A DNA stretch of 64,000 bases, taken from contig NZ_RFFK01000006.1 in assembly GCF_003696305.1 (NCBI RefSeq), positions 124,001 through 188,000 on the forward strand. Direction: 5' to 3'. This DNA comes from Pseudomonas sp. AOB-7. GTDB lineage: Bacteria > Pseudomonadota > Gammaproteobacteria > Pseudomonadales > Pseudomonadaceae. The stretch's first letter is position 1; every line of letters starts with the position of its first letter. Position numbers and translations under genes: made by a program. The notes under the pieces were generated by a model. The model was not told where the DNA came from, made no database searches, and saw only the letters and a list, made by a program, of their open reading frames with translations. This document shows, one piece after another, positions 44,269 through 54,866 of this stretch.

Positions 44269-44829
44269 ATGAGCGACGAATCCCTGTTCGACGGCGAAGA
44301 GCAACCGCACCTGCTGCTGGTGGACGATGATCCCACCTTCACCCGCGTCATGGCCCGCGCCATGAGCCGCCGCGGCCTGCGCGTGTCCACCGCGGCCAAT
44401 GCCGACGAGGGCCTGGCCCTGGCCAGGGAAGACCTGCCCGACTACGCCGTGGTCGACCTGAAGATGGAAGGCGACTCCGGCCTGGTGCTGCTGCCCAAGC
44501 TGCTCGAGCTCGATCCGGAGATGCGCGTGGTGATCCTCACCGGCTACTCCAGCATCGCCACCGCGGTGGAGGCGATCAAGCGCGGCGCGGCCAACTACCT
44601 GTGCAAGCCGGCCGACGCCGACGACGTGCTCACCGCGCTGCTCTCCGAACACGCCGACCTCGACAGCCTGGTGCCGGAAAACCCGATGTCGGTGGATCGC
44701 CTGCAGTGGGAGCATATCCAGCGCGTGTTGGCCGAGCACGAAGGCAATATCTCCGCCACCGCCCGCGCCCTCGGCATGCACCGCCGTACCCTGCAGCGCA
44801 AGTTGCAGAAGCGCCCGGTACGGCGCTGA
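44269..44829 (+). CDS. roxR: Response regulator RoxR (RegA/PrrA family)
   Basis: A 186-residue RegA-type regulator. The receiver has Asp19-Asp20 and phospho-acceptor Asp63 (VVDLKMEGDSG), with Thr in ILTGYSS and Lys in LCKPADADD. A short linker leads to a Fis-like helix-turn-helix at the C-terminus (ISATARALGMHRRTLQRKLQ). It pairs with RoxS. The length (about 185) and C-terminal HTH are as in RegA. Confidence 0.94.
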   Translation: MSDESLFDGEEQPHLLLVDDDPTFTRVMARAMSRRGLRVSTAANADEGLALAREDLPDYAVVDLKMEGDSGLVLLPKLLELDPEMRVVILTGYSSIATAVEAIKRGAANYLCKPADADDVLTALLSEHADLDSLVPENPMSVDRLQWEHIQRVLAEHEGNISATARALGMHRRTLQRKLQKRPVRR

Positions 44830-44854
44830 CTGCGCGTCAAACGCTACCGTCAAC

Positions 44855-44873
44855 CCCGGATTGCATCCGGGCT
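44855..44873. repeat. REP half-unit (CCCGGAT family)
   Basis: CCCCGGATTGCATCCGGGC is a palindrome 25 nt after the roxR stop. It could also serve as a stem at the 3' end of the roxSR message. Confidence 0.6.
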
Positions 44874-44954
44874 ACGGAATCGAACGGGCGACGGTAGCAG
44901 GGCAATGATTAGCCGGCTAACATAGGTCGTCATACAACTCCCGCCGGGATCGCC

Positions 44955-45896
44955 ATGTTCGCCGTCGTCCAGCAAACCCTCGCCATCACCGCGCCGGTAT
45001 TCGCCATGCTGTTTCTCGGCGTGGCGCTCAAGCGCCTGCACTGGATCGACCGCACCTTTATCGATACCGCCTCGAGCCTGGTGTTTCGCGGCACCATGCC
45101 GACCCTGTTGTTTCTCGGCATAGTCCGGGCCGATCTGGGCAGCGCCCTGCAGCCGGCGCTGCTGCTGTTCTTCGTCGCTGCCACCCTGGTGTGCTTCGTC
45201 CTGGCCTGGGGCTGGGCGATCTGGCGCATCCCCTTCGAGGATCGCGGCATCTACACCCAGGGCGCCTTTCGCGGTAACAACGGCATCGTCGGTCTGGCCC
45301 TGGCCACCAGCCTCTACGGCGACTACGGCCTGTCCCTGGGGGCGGTGCTCGGCGGGGTGGTGATCCTCTGCTACAACGTGCTCTCGGCCATCGTCCTGGC
45401 CATCTACAGCCCCGGCGCCAAGACCGGGCCGCTGGCCATCGCCAGGAGCATCCTGCGCAATCCGCTGATCATCGGCGTGCTGCTGGCGATTCCCTTCGCC
45501 TACTGGCGGATCGCGTTGCCGGACTGGCTGCTGACCTCGGCCGAGTACTTCGCGCAGATGACCCTGCCACTGGCGCTGATCTGCATCGGCGGCACCCTCA
45601 GCCTGGCCTCGCTGCGCCGCAGCAGCGGCACGGCACTGAGTTCCAGCCTGATGAAGATGGTCTGGCTGCCGCTGCTGGCAACCGCGGGCGCCTGGCTGTA
45701 CGGCTTTCGTGAGGCGGATCTGGCGATCCTCTTCCTCTACTTCGCCAGCCCCACGGCGGCGGCCAGCTTCGTCATGGCCCGCGCCGTGGGCGCCAACCAC
45801 GAACTGGCGGCGGCGATCATAGTGATCACCACCTTGGCGGCGGTGGTGACCACCAATGTTGGGCTGTTGCTATTGCAATGGGGCGGCTGGATCTAG
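44955..45896 (+). CDS. AEC-family (auxin efflux carrier-like) transporter
   Basis: A 313-residue membrane protein with ten predicted helices in two five-helix repeats and the family segments LFRGTMPTLLFLG-like (here LVFRGTMPTLLFLGIVRADL) and FRGNNGIVGLALA in the middle. Bacterial members export or take up organic acids such as malate; plant PINs move auxin. The substrate is unknown. The ATG at 44955 has GGGATCGCC upstream, a modest site. Confidence 0.88.
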   Translation: MFAVVQQTLAITAPVFAMLFLGVALKRLHWIDRTFIDTASSLVFRGTMPTLLFLGIVRADLGSALQPALLLFFVAATLVCFVLAWGWAIWRIPFEDRGIYTQGAFRGNNGIVGLALATSLYGDYGLSLGAVLGGVVILCYNVLSAIVLAIYSPGAKTGPLAIARSILRNPLIIGVLLAIPFAYWRIALPDWLLTSAEYFAQMTLPLALICIGGTLSLASLRRSSGTALSSSLMKMVWLPLLATAGAWLYGFREADLAILFLYFASPTAAASFVMARAVGANHELAAAIIVITTLAAVVTTNVGLLLLQWGGWI

Positions 45897-45914
45897 CGAG
45901 CGGCGGGCCGCCTG

Positions 45915-45970
45915 CGGGAGGGGCTTCAGCGGCGACCTTCGCTGGGTTCGCGGCTGAAGCCCCTCCCACG
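45915..45970. repeat. GGGAGGGGCTTCAGCC-type inverted repeat
   Basis: GGGAGGGGCTTCAGCGGCGA and TCGCGGCTGAAGCCCCTCCC form arms of 20 bp with a mismatch, in the space between convergent AEC and CMD genes. It matches REP-like units seen in Pseudomonas. Confidence 0.7.
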
Positions 45971-45984
45971 GCCGCATGTCCAGC

Positions 45985-46365
45985 TCAAGTGCCGCGCTGG
46001 TAGTCCTCGATCACTTCCTGCGCCGCGCGGAAGGCGTCGATGCTGGCCGGCACGCCGGCGTAGACCGCGCAGTGCAGCAGGGTCTCGCGGATTTCCTCCA
46101 CCGTGCAGCCGTTGTTCAGCGCGCCGCGCACGTGGCCCTTGAGTTCCTGCGGGCACTTCAGCGCGGTCAGCGCGGCCAGGGTGATCAGGCTGCGGGTGGC
46201 GCGCGGCAGGCCGTCGCGGGTCCACACGCCGCCCCAGGCGTGCTCGTTGACGAAGTCCTGCAGCGGCTGAGTGAACGCGGTGGCGTTGCCCAGGGCGCGC
46301 TCGACGAAGGTGTCGCCCATCACCTCGCGGCGCACCTTGAGACCCTGCTCGTGGTTGTCGCTCAT
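45985..46365 (-). CDS. Carboxymuconolactone decarboxylase family protein
   Basis: A 126-residue CMD-fold protein with GLPRATRSLITLAALTALKC and ETLLHCAVYAGVPASIDAFR. It lacks the CxxC of AhpD (the second position is not Cys), so it is closer to PcaC-like decarboxylases than to peroxidase partners. Position gives no substrate clue: it follows the calcium/sodium antiporter gene by 2 nt. Start ATG 46365 (MSDNHEQGLK). Confidence 0.85.
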   Translation of the reverse strand: MSDNHEQGLKVRREVMGDTFVERALGNATAFTQPLQDFVNEHAWGGVWTRDGLPRATRSLITLAALTALKCPQELKGHVRGALNNGCTVEEIRETLLHCAVYAGVPASIDAFRAAQEVIEDYQRGT

Positions 46366-46367
46366 GT

Positions 46368-47462
46368 TCAGATCTCCTGGCCGCGCTGCTTGTGCCAGGC
46401 ACGCACGGCGATGATCGCCAGGGTCACGGCGGTCAGCGGCAGCACGTAGCCGATCATCGCCTCGCCGAAGGTCTGGGCGAACGGCCGGCCGGTGGCGAAC
46501 AGCACCAGGTAGCCGGTGTAGGCCGCGTAGTAGGCGAGGAACAGCGCGCCTTCCCAGCGGTTGATGCGGTAGCCGGCGAAGAAGATCGGCAGGCAGACCA
46601 CGGCCACCGCGATCATCACCGGGAAGTCGAAGGCCAGGGCGTTGGGCGACACGGAAATCGCCGCCGGCGCCACCAGCGAGGCCAGGCCCAGCACGCACAG
46701 CAGGTTGAAGATGTTGCTGCCGACTATGTTGCCCACGGCGATGTCGCGCTCGCCCTTGAAGGCGGCGATGATCGAGGTGGCCAGTTCCGGCAGCGAGGTG
46801 CCGACGGCAATCACGGTCAGGCCGATCACCAGCTCCGACAGGCCGAGGGCGCGGGCCAGTTGCACGGCGCCTTCGACCAGCAGGTTGGAGCCGCCCACCA
46901 GCAGCACCAGGCCGGCGACGATCAGGCCCAGGTTGACCACCCAGGCATGGGGTTTGGCCGGTTCGTTCAGGCCGAATTCCTTGGCGAACTCGTCGTCTGC
47001 GCCGCCCTTGTCCTGGCGGGCGCTGTAGATCAGGAAGCCGGTGTAGGCCAGCACGCCGGCGAACAGCAGGGCGCCGTCGAGGCGGCTCAGTTCGCCGTCC
47101 CAGGCCAGGGCGAAGGTCACCAGGCTGGCGCCGATCATGATCGGCACGTCGAGGCGGATCAGCTGGCGCGAGACGATCAGCGGCGCGACCAGGGCGGTCA
47201 GGCCGAGAATCAGCAGGACGTTGGCGATGTTGCTGCCGACCACGTTGCCGATCGCCAGGTCGCCGCTGCCGTTGATCGCCGACTGCACGCTGACCGCGGT
47301 TTCCGGCGCGCTGGTGCCGAAGGCCACCACGGTCAGGCCGATGATCAGCGGCGGGATGCCGAACTGCGCGGCCAGCTTGGCGGCGCCGCGTACCAGCACT
47401 TCGGCGCCGGCGACCAGCAGCACCAGGCCGGCGATCAGGTAGACGTAGGTCATCATTGTCAT
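46368..47462 (-). CDS. Calcium/sodium antiporter (CaCA family, YrbG-like)
   Basis: A 364-residue exchanger with two inverted five-helix repeats. Each alpha repeat carries the ion site: GTSAPETAVSVQSAINGSGD with GNVVGSNIANVLL, and GTSLPELATSIIAAFKGERD with GNIVGSNIFNLLC. These acidic and polar residues bind Ca2+ and Na+. Ca2+ extrusion driven by Na+ is the likely activity. It is followed by a CMD gene 2 nt away. Confidence 0.94.
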   Translation of the reverse strand: MTMMTYVYLIAGLVLLVAGAEVLVRGAAKLAAQFGIPPLIIGLTVVAFGTSAPETAVSVQSAINGSGDLAIGNVVGSNIANVLLILGLTALVAPLIVSRQLIRLDVPIMIGASLVTFALAWDGELSRLDGALLFAGVLAYTGFLIYSARQDKGGADDEFAKEFGLNEPAKPHAWVVNLGLIVAGLVLLVGGSNLLVEGAVQLARALGLSELVIGLTVIAVGTSLPELATSIIAAFKGERDIAVGNIVGSNIFNLLCVLGLASLVAPAAISVSPNALAFDFPVMIAVAVVCLPIFFAGYRINRWEGALFLAYYAAYTGYLVLFATGRPFAQTFGEAMIGYVLPLTAVTLAIIAVRAWHKQRGQEI

Positions 47463-47552
47463 TGCGGGGGCTCCGGGAAAAATGCGGCTAGTGTAGCGAT
47501 GGCGTATCGCCGCGCCAGAGGGGCGGGGGCGCTATTTGTTACCAGTCCTGTT

Positions 47553-47981
47553 TCACTTCAGTTGTTCGACCCGCACCGGCACCACGCCGGCGCGCAGCAT
47601 GCCCAGGCGTTCGGCGGCGGCGCGCGAGACGTCGATGATGCGCCCGCGCACGAAGGGGCCGCGGTCGTTGATGCGCACCACCACGCTGCGTTCGTTGCTC
47701 AGATTGGTGACCCGCACCCGGGTGCCGAACGGCAGGCTGCGGTGCGCGGCGGTCAGCGCGTGCTGGTCGAAGCGCTCGCCGCTGGCGGTCTTGCGACCAT
47801 GGTGGCGGTCGCCATAGTAGGAGGCCTTGCCGGTTTCCGTGGCACCGCTGCCGCTGCTGCTGCCGAAGGTGGAGCAGCCGGCGAGCACGGCGAGCAGGCC
47901 GAGCACGACGACGGCCTGTAGCCCGGATGCAATCCGGGGGCGCAAGGATTCCCGAATTGCATCCGGGTTACAAATGAGCAT
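47553..47981 (-). CDS. RlpA-like lipoprotein with REP-encoded signal-peptide start
   Basis: A 142-residue protein. Residues 37-142 form the double-psi beta-barrel of RlpA ([40 protein letters not shown]), here without a C-terminal SPOR domain. RlpA proteins bind or cut septal peptidoglycan. The lipobox LAVLAGC puts Cys36 as the lipidated residue. Codons 4-21 (about 54 bp) are made of a REP palindrome. ATG at 47981 has GGAG at -13; a TTG at codon 13 would give a more usual signal peptide (RPRIASG). Confidence 0.83.
   Translation of the reverse strand: MLICNPDAIRESLRPRIASGLQAVVVLGLLAVLAGCSTFGSSSGSGATETGKASYYGDRHHGRKTASGERFDQHALTAAHRSLPFGTRVRVTNLSNERSVVVRINDRGPFVRGRIIDVSRAAAERLGMLRAGVVPVRVEQLK
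47918..47971. repeat. REP element inside the 5' end of the RlpA-like gene
   Basis: GTAGCCCGGATGCAATCCGG and ATTGCATCCGGGTTAC are head-to-head CCCGGAT-family units. The unit is 54 bp, so it stays in frame, and supplies codons 4-21 of the open reading frame. Confidence 0.75.
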
Positions 47982-48056
47982 CGTCTGGTTCTCCAGGTAA
48001 ACGAACGCCGGGCAAGCCCGGCGTCGTTACAGCTGTTGCAAGCGAGCCGATCCGGC

Positions 48057-49505
48057 TCAGCCTTCGAGCTTCTTCTTCAGCAGTTCGTTCACTTGCCCCG
48101 GGTTGGCCTTGCCTTTCGAGGCCTTCATCGCCTGGCCGACGAAGAAGCCGAACATCTTGCCGCGCTTGGCTTCGTCGCTGGCGCGATACTGCTCGACCTG
48201 CTCGGCGTTGGCCGCCAGCACTTCGTCGAGCATCTTCTCGATGGCGCCGGAGTCGGTGACCTGCTTGAGGCCCTTCTTCTCGATCACTTCATCGGCGCTG
48301 GTGCCTTCGCCGGCCGCCAGGGCCTCGAACACCATCTTGGCGATCTTGCCGCTGATGGTGTTGTCCTTGATGCGCAGGATCATCCCGCCCAGCTGCTCGG
48401 CGGACACCGGCGACTGCTCGATTTCCAGGTTGTCCTTGTTGAGCAGGCTGGACAGCTCGCCCATCACCCAGTTGGCCGCCAGCTTGGCGTCGCCGCACAC
48501 CGCATTGACCGCCTCGAAGTAGTCGGCCAGCTCGCGACTGGCGGCCAGCACCGTGGCGTCGTAGGCGGACAGGCCGAACTGGCTCTCGAAACGCTCGCGC
48601 TTTTGCACCGGCAGCTCCGGCAGGCTGGCGCGCACCTCGTCGAGGAAGCTTGGCTCGATCACCACCGGCAGCAGGTCGGGGCAGGGGAAGTAGCGGTAGT
48701 CGTTGGCTTCCTCCTTGCTGCGCATGGAGCGGGTCTGGTCCTTGTTCGGGTCGTACAGGCGGGTTTCCTGCACCACCTGGCCGCCGTCCTCGATCAGCTC
48801 GATCTGCCGCTGCACCTCGTGGTTGATGGCCTTTTCGATAAAGCGGAAGGAGTTGACGTTCTTGATCTCGGCGCGGGTGCCGAACTCGACCTGGCCCTTG
48901 GGCCGTACCGAGACGTTGCAGTCGCAGCGCAGCGAGCCTTCGGCCATATTGCCGTCGCAAATCCCTAAGTAGCGCACCAGGGCGTGGATGGCCTTGACAT
49001 AAGCCACCGCCTCCTTGGCCGAGCGGATATCCGGCTCGGAGACGATCTCCAGTAGCGGCGTGCCGGCACGGTTCAGGTCGATGCCGCTCATGCCGTGGAA
49101 GTCTTCGTGCAGGCTCTTGCCGGCGTCCTCTTCCAGGTGCGCGCGGGTGATGCCGATGCGCTTGACCGTGCCGTCTTCCAGGCTGATGTCCAGATGGCCC
49201 TTGCCGACAATGGGATGCTCCATCTGGCTGGTCTGGTAGCCCTTGGGCAGGTCAGGGTAGAAGTAGTTCTTGCGGGCGAAGACGTTCTGCGGCGCGATGT
49301 GCGCGTCGATCGCCAGGCCGAACTTCACCGCCATGCGCACCGCCTCGGCGTTGAGCACCGGCAGGGTGCCGGGCATGCCGAGGTCGATCAGGCTGGCCTG
49401 GGTGTTGGGCTCGGCGCCGAAGCTGGTGGCGCTGGCCGAGAAGATCTTCGATTGGGTGCTGAGCTGAGCGTGGATCTCGAGCCCGATGACTGTTTCCCAT
49501 TGCAT
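48057..49505 (-). CDS. gatB: Asp-tRNA(Asn)/Glu-tRNA(Gln) amidotransferase subunit GatB
   Basis: A 482-residue subunit that phosphorylates the Glu or Asp on tRNA for amidation. It begins [20 protein letters not shown] and has [20 protein letters not shown] and the [20 protein letters not shown] metal/ATP region; the C-terminal YqeY-like domain (about 320-480) ends [18 protein letters not shown]. The gene is the third of gatC-gatA-gatB, read leftward, 11 nt after gatA. Pseudomonas uses this route for Asn-tRNA at least. Confidence 0.98.
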   Translation of the reverse strand: MQWETVIGLEIHAQLSTQSKIFSASATSFGAEPNTQASLIDLGMPGTLPVLNAEAVRMAVKFGLAIDAHIAPQNVFARKNYFYPDLPKGYQTSQMEHPIVGKGHLDISLEDGTVKRIGITRAHLEEDAGKSLHEDFHGMSGIDLNRAGTPLLEIVSEPDIRSAKEAVAYVKAIHALVRYLGICDGNMAEGSLRCDCNVSVRPKGQVEFGTRAEIKNVNSFRFIEKAINHEVQRQIELIEDGGQVVQETRLYDPNKDQTRSMRSKEEANDYRYFPCPDLLPVVIEPSFLDEVRASLPELPVQKRERFESQFGLSAYDATVLAASRELADYFEAVNAVCGDAKLAANWVMGELSSLLNKDNLEIEQSPVSAEQLGGMILRIKDNTISGKIAKMVFEALAAGEGTSADEVIEKKGLKQVTDSGAIEKMLDEVLAANAEQVEQYRASDEAKRGKMFGFFVGQAMKASKGKANPGQVNELLKKKLEG

Positions 49506-49516
49506 CTTTGTCGTCC

Positions 49517-50968
49517 TCAGAAGCCGCTCGGTGCTTGTTTATGCCAGTCGCTGACCTGCTGGTACTGGTGCGCGACATTCAGCAGGCGGCCTTCCTGGAA
49601 GTAGTTGCCGAGCAGCTGCACGCCCACCGGCAGGCCATCGACGAAGCCGGCTGGCATCGACAGGCCGGGGATGCCGGCGAGGTTGGCGGTGATGGTGTAG
49701 ATGTCTTCCAGGTAGGCGGACACCGGGTCGGCGTTCTTCTCGCCGAGCTTCCAGGCCAGGTTCGGCGTGGTCGGGCCGAGGATCAGGTCGACCTCATTGA
49801 AGGCCGCGACGAAGTCGTTCTTGATCAGCCGGCGGATCTGCTGCGCCTTGATGTAGTAGGCGTCGTAGTAACCGGCCGACAGCGCGTAGGTGCCGACCAT
49901 GATGCGCCGCTTGACCTCGGCGCCGAAGCCTTCGCCGCGCGAGCGCTTGTACAGGTCTTCGAGGTTGACCGGGTTCTCGCAGCGGTAGCCGAAGCGCACG
50001 CCGTCGAAGCGCGACAGGTTGGAGCTGGCCTCGGCCGGCGCGATCACGTAGTAGGCGGGGATGGCGTGCTGCATGTTCGGCAGCGAGATGTCCTTCACCG
50101 TGGCGCCGAGCTTCTTCAGCTCCTCGACCACGGCCAGCACCTTCTCGCCGATACGCGCGTCGAGGCCGGCGCCGAAGTATTCCTTCGGCAGACCGATGCG
50201 CAGGCCGGCCAGCGGCTGGCTCAGGGCGGCCAGGTAGTCGTCCACCGGCTGCTCGACGCTGGTGCTGTCCTTGGCATCGAAGCCGACCATGGCGCCGAGC
50301 AGCAGGGCGCAGTCCTCGGCGGTGCGGGCCAGCGGGCCGCCCTGATCGAGGCTGGAGGCGTAGGCGATCATGCCCCAGCGCGAAACTCGGCCGTAGGTGG
50401 GCTTGATCCCGGTGAGGTTGGTCAGTGCCGCCGGCTGGCGGATCGAGCCGCCGGTGTCGGTGCCGGTGGCGGCCGGCAGCAGGCGCGCGGCCACCGCGGC
50501 GGCGCTGCCGCCGCTGGAGCCGCCGGGTACGCGGGAGAGGTCCCAGGGGTTCTTCACCGGGCCGTAGTGGCTGGATTCGTTGGCCGAGCCCATGGCGAAC
50601 TCGTCCATGTTCAGCTTGCCCAGGGTCACGGCGCCGGCGGCTGCGAGCTTTTCCACCACGGTGGCGTCGTAGGGCGCCTTGAAGCCGGTGAGGATCTTCG
50701 AGCCGCAGGACGTCAGCACGTTCTTGGTGCAGAACAGGTCCTTGTGGGCGATCGGCGCGCCGAGCAGGGCGCCGCTCTCGCCGGCGGCGCGACGGGCGTC
50801 GGCGGCCTTGGCCTGCTCGATGGCGAGATCGCTGGTGACGGTGATAAAGCTGTTGAGCTGCGGATCGAGCTGCGCGATGCGCGCCAGCAGGCTGCGGCTC
50901 AGCTCTTCGGCGGAGAATTCTTTGGCGGCGAGTGCGCGGGCGATCTCGGCCAGGGTCAGTTGATGCAT
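49517..50968 (-). CDS. gatA: Amidotransferase subunit GatA
   Basis: A 483-residue amidase-signature enzyme that releases ammonia from glutamine. The Ser-cisSer-Lys triad lies in [14 protein letters not shown] (Lys), [20 protein letters not shown] (Ser) and [19 protein letters not shown] (nucleophilic Ser region). The C-terminus has [20 protein letters not shown]. It lies 15 nt after gatC. Confidence 0.98.
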   Translation of the reverse strand: MHQLTLAEIARALAAKEFSAEELSRSLLARIAQLDPQLNSFITVTSDLAIEQAKAADARRAAGESGALLGAPIAHKDLFCTKNVLTSCGSKILTGFKAPYDATVVEKLAAAGAVTLGKLNMDEFAMGSANESSHYGPVKNPWDLSRVPGGSSGGSAAAVAARLLPAATGTDTGGSIRQPAALTNLTGIKPTYGRVSRWGMIAYASSLDQGGPLARTAEDCALLLGAMVGFDAKDSTSVEQPVDDYLAALSQPLAGLRIGLPKEYFGAGLDARIGEKVLAVVEELKKLGATVKDISLPNMQHAIPAYYVIAPAEASSNLSRFDGVRFGYRCENPVNLEDLYKRSRGEGFGAEVKRRIMVGTYALSAGYYDAYYIKAQQIRRLIKNDFVAAFNEVDLILGPTTPNLAWKLGEKNADPVSAYLEDIYTITANLAGIPGLSMPAGFVDGLPVGVQLLGNYFQEGRLLNVAHQYQQVSDWHKQAPSGF

Positions 50969-50983
50969 GTCAGGCCCTTTCCT

Positions 50984-51271
50984 TTATTCGATGACTTTCG
51001 GCACGAGGTACAGGCCGTTTTCCACGGCCGGGGCGATGGCCTGGTAGGCGTCGCGCTGGTTGCTCTCGCAGACCACGTCGGCGCGCAGGCGCTGGGTGGC
51101 TTCCAGCGGGTGGGCCAGGGGCTCGATGCCCTGGGTGTCGACCGCCTGCATCTGATCGATCAGGCCGAGGATGTTGTTCAGGGTCGCGGTGGTTTGCGGA
51201 AGATCGCCTTCGTTCAGGCCCAGGCGGGCCAGGTGGGCGATTTTTTCCACCTCGGAGCGTTCAAGCGCCAT
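50984..51271 (-). CDS. gatC: Amidotransferase subunit GatC
   Basis: A 95-residue subunit that braces GatA against GatB. It begins [20 protein letters not shown] and ends with the [13 protein letters not shown] tail common to GatC. It is the first gene of the leftward gatCAB operon and divergent from mreB over 241 bp. Confidence 0.96.
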   Translation of the reverse strand: MALERSEVEKIAHLARLGLNEGDLPQTTATLNNILGLIDQMQAVDTQGIEPLAHPLEATQRLRADVVCESNQRDAYQAIAPAVENGLYLVPKVIE

Positions 51272-51296
51272 CGGGGGTTCTCCAGTGGAAGTGTGA

Positions 51297-52550
<1,254 letters not shown>

Positions 52551-52573
52551 TCCGACGCTCCAGCCGGGTCCGC

Positions 52574-52595
52574 CGTGCCGCCTTCGGGCGGCACG
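52574..52595 (+). promoter_or_regulatory. UUCG hairpin between mreB and mreC
   Basis: CGTGCCGCC, loop TTCG, GGCGGCACG: a perfect 9-bp stem closed by a stable UUCG tetraloop, 24 nt after mreB. There is no T-run, so it is more likely an RNA-stability or processing element (partial terminator) than a full stop. Confidence 0.6.
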
Positions 52596-52656
52596 CGCAT
52601 GTTCAAGCACTGCAGTACACTCGCCCCATTCCTTGCCGGATCGGTTTGTCTTTCGC

Positions 52657-52707
52657 ATGAACTCGCGCGTCTTCCGCCCTCGCGGCGCACAAGGGGTCGG
52701 CCATTAA
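52657..52707 (+). CDS. Possible 16-residue leader peptide overlapping the mreC start
   Basis: ATG at 52657 encodes MNSRVFRPRGAQGVGH and stops at TAA 52705-52707. Its stop overlaps the proposed ATT start of mreC (ATTAA). It could couple translation of mreC to an upstream reading frame. Real translation is unproven, and it may instead be the displaced N-terminus of mreC after a frameshift. Confidence 0.3.
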   Translation: MNSRVFRPRGAQGVGH

Positions 52708-53692
52708 GCCGCTCTTCGCCAAAGGCCCCTCGCTGGGCATCCGCCTGCTGGTGCTGGCCGTGCTCTCGGCCGTGCTGATGGTGGTCGATGCCCGTTTCGA
52801 GGCGCTCAAGCCGCTGCGCAGCCAGCTGGGCCTGGTGCTGACGCCCTTCTACTGGCTGGCCGACCTGCCGGTGCGCGCCTGGGATGGCGCCACCCAGCAG
52901 ATTTCCAGTCGCAGCGAACTGATGGCCGAGAACGAGAAGCTCAAGGCCGAGGCCCTGCTGCTGCAGCGCCGCCTGCAGAAGCTGGCCGCGCTGACCGAGC
53001 AGAACGTGCGCCTGCGCGAGCTGCTCAACTCGGCGGCGCTGTTGGACGAGGAAGTGCTGGTCGGCGAGCTGATCGGCGTCGACCCCAATCCCTATACCCA
53101 CCGCATCCTCATCGACAAGGGCGAGAAGGACGGCGTATTCCTCGGCCAGCCGGTGCTCGACGCCCGCGGCCTGATGGGCCAGGTGGTGGAGATCATGCCC
53201 TACACCGCGCGGGTGCTGCTGCTCACCGACACCACCCACAGCATTCCGGTGCAGGTCAACCGCAGCGGCCTGCGCGCCATCGCCGTCGGCACCGGCAACC
53301 CGGAGCGCCTGGAACTGCGCCACGTGGCCGACACCGCCGACATCAAGGAGGGCGACCTGCTGGTCAGCTCCGGCATGGGCCAGCGCTTTCCCGCCGGTTA
53401 CCCGGTGGCCACGGTCAAGGAAGTGATCCACGACTCCGGCCAGCCCTTCGCCATCGTCCGCGCCGTGCCCACTGCCGCGCTCAATCGCAGTCGCTACCTG
53501 CTGCTGGTGTTCTCCGATCAGCGCACCCCGGAACAGCGCGCCAACGATTCCGCTGAGGCCCAGGAAGCCGCCGACCGCGAGGCCGAGCAGGCGCGCAGCC
53601 AGGGCGCTGCGCCGGCCGCCGAGCCGCCGGCGGCTGCCGAGTCGGCCGCGGCCCCGGTGGCGTCGCCCGCCCCCGCAGAGGAGACCAACTGA
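52703..53692 (+). CDS. mreC: Rod shape-determining protein MreC (probable AUU start)
   Basis: A 329-residue membrane protein that links MreB to the wall-synthesis machinery. One N-terminal helix (SLGIRLLVLAVLSAVLMVVD), a coiled coil (about 62-105), then the beta-rich MreC core (VGELIGVDPNPYTHRILIDK; MGQRFPAGYPVATVKEV) and an Ala/Pro/Glu-rich tail. The reading frame is closed by TGA upstream and has no ATG, GTG or TTG before KPLFAKGPSLG. ATT at 52703, with AAGGGG 7 nt before, is the only start giving the family N-terminus. A GTG at 52751 would cut into the membrane helix. Confidence 0.9.
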   Translation: MKPLFAKGPSLGIRLLVLAVLSAVLMVVDARFEALKPLRSQLGLVLTPFYWLADLPVRAWDGATQQISSRSELMAENEKLKAEALLLQRRLQKLAALTEQNVRLRELLNSAALLDEEVLVGELIGVDPNPYTHRILIDKGEKDGVFLGQPVLDARGLMGQVVEIMPYTARVLLLTDTTHSIPVQVNRSGLRAIAVGTGNPERLELRHVADTADIKEGDLLVSSGMGQRFPAGYPVATVKEVIHDSGQPFAIVRAVPTAALNRSRYLLLVFSDQRTPEQRANDSAEAQEAADREAEQARSQGAAPAAEPPAAAESAAAPVASPAPAEETN

Positions 53693-54180
53693 TGGTCGGC
53701 GTGCAACCGCGCAACGGCTGGGTGATCTGGCTCAGCCTGGCCTTCGGCCTGCTGCTCAGCGTCTCGCCGCTGCCGGAGTTCATGCAGATCGGCCGGCCGC
53801 TGTGGGTGGCGCTGCTGCTCACCTACTGGGTGCTGGCCCTGCCGCATCGGGTCGGCATGACCACCGCCTGGGTGCTCGGCCTGGCCCAGGACGTGCTGTT
53901 CGGCACCCTGCTCGGGCAGAACGCGCTGATCCTGACCCTGATCACCTTCCTGGTGCTGAGCCTGCACCAGCGCCTGCGCATGTTCCCCATGTGGCAGCAG
54001 AGCACCGTGCTGCTGGTGGTGTTCGGCCTGGCTCAGCTGGTGCAGCTGTGGCTCAATGCCCTGACCGGCAGCCGTCCGCCGACCCTGGCCTTCGTGCTGC
54101 CGGCGCTGGTCAGCGCGCTGCTCTGGCCTTGGGTCTGCGTCATCCTGCGCGGGTTGCACCAGCGCCTTAACGTCAACTGA
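53692..54180 (+). CDS. mreD: Rod shape-determining protein MreD
   Basis: A 162-residue inner-membrane protein with about five helices, e.g. [20 protein letters not shown] with [20 protein letters not shown], the MreD family pattern. Its ATG overlaps the mreC stop by one base (TGATG), so it is translationally coupled to mreC. It completes the mreBCD set. Confidence 0.96.
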   Translation: MVGVQPRNGWVIWLSLAFGLLLSVSPLPEFMQIGRPLWVALLLTYWVLALPHRVGMTTAWVLGLAQDVLFGTLLGQNALILTLITFLVLSLHQRLRMFPMWQQSTVLLVVFGLAQLVQLWLNALTGSRPPTLAFVLPALVSALLWPWVCVILRGLHQRLNVN

Positions 54181-54229
54181 GCGCGCCAGCTGCGGCCGGC
54201 CGCGCCTCGTCCGACAGGGAGAAGTTCGT

Positions 54230-54826
54230 ATGGCCAAGCTGTTTCTGGCCTCTGCCTCGCCGCGCCGCCGCGAGCTGCTGGCGCAGATCGCCGTGCCCTG
54301 CGTCACGCAAATCGCCGCGATAGACGAAAATCCGTTGCCAGACGAGCCCGCCGTCGCCTATGTAGAGCGCCTGGCGCGGGAAAAGGCGCGCGCCGGTCTG
54401 GCCGCCCTGAGCGAGTCAGCCGATGCCGTGGTGCTCGGCGCCGATACCGCGGTGGTGCTCGATGGGCGCATCCTCGGCAAACCGGCCGATTTCGCCGAGT
54501 CGCGCGCCATGCTGCAGGCGCTGTCCGGGCGTAGCCATCAGGTACTGACCGCGGTGGCGCTGGCCGGTGGCGGACGCGAGGCGGCGCGGGTGGTGGCCAG
54601 CAGCGTGACCTTCCGCGCCCTGAGCGAGCGCGAGATCGAAGCCTACTGGGCCAGCGGCGAGCCGTGCGACAAGGCCGGCAGCTATGGTATCCAGGGGCTG
54701 GCGGCGGTATTCGTCAGCCGCCTCGAAGGCAGCTATTCGGCGGTGGTCGGCCTGCCGCTGTGCGAGACGGCCGAGTTGCTCGGCGAATTCGGCATTGCCT
54801 GCTGGCAGTTGCCGGCCCAGCGCTAA
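54230..54826 (+). CDS. maf: Maf-family nucleoside triphosphate pyrophosphatase
   Basis: A 198-residue housecleaning NTPase. The family motif [15 protein letters not shown] opens the protein, and [20 protein letters not shown] and [20 protein letters not shown] carry the catalytic and substrate residues. The YhdE branch hydrolyses dTTP and UTP. It lies between mreD and rng, as in many gammaproteobacteria. Whether it also limits septation here is not known. Confidence 0.95.
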   Translation: MAKLFLASASPRRRELLAQIAVPCVTQIAAIDENPLPDEPAVAYVERLAREKARAGLAALSESADAVVLGADTAVVLDGRILGKPADFAESRAMLQALSGRSHQVLTAVALAGGGREAARVVASSVTFRALSEREIEAYWASGEPCDKAGSYGIQGLAAVFVSRLEGSYSAVVGLPLCETAELLGEFGIACWQLPAQR

Positions 54827-54866
54827 ACTTGCGGCAGCGCGCCGCCCAATCCAGCGGGATGGATGC

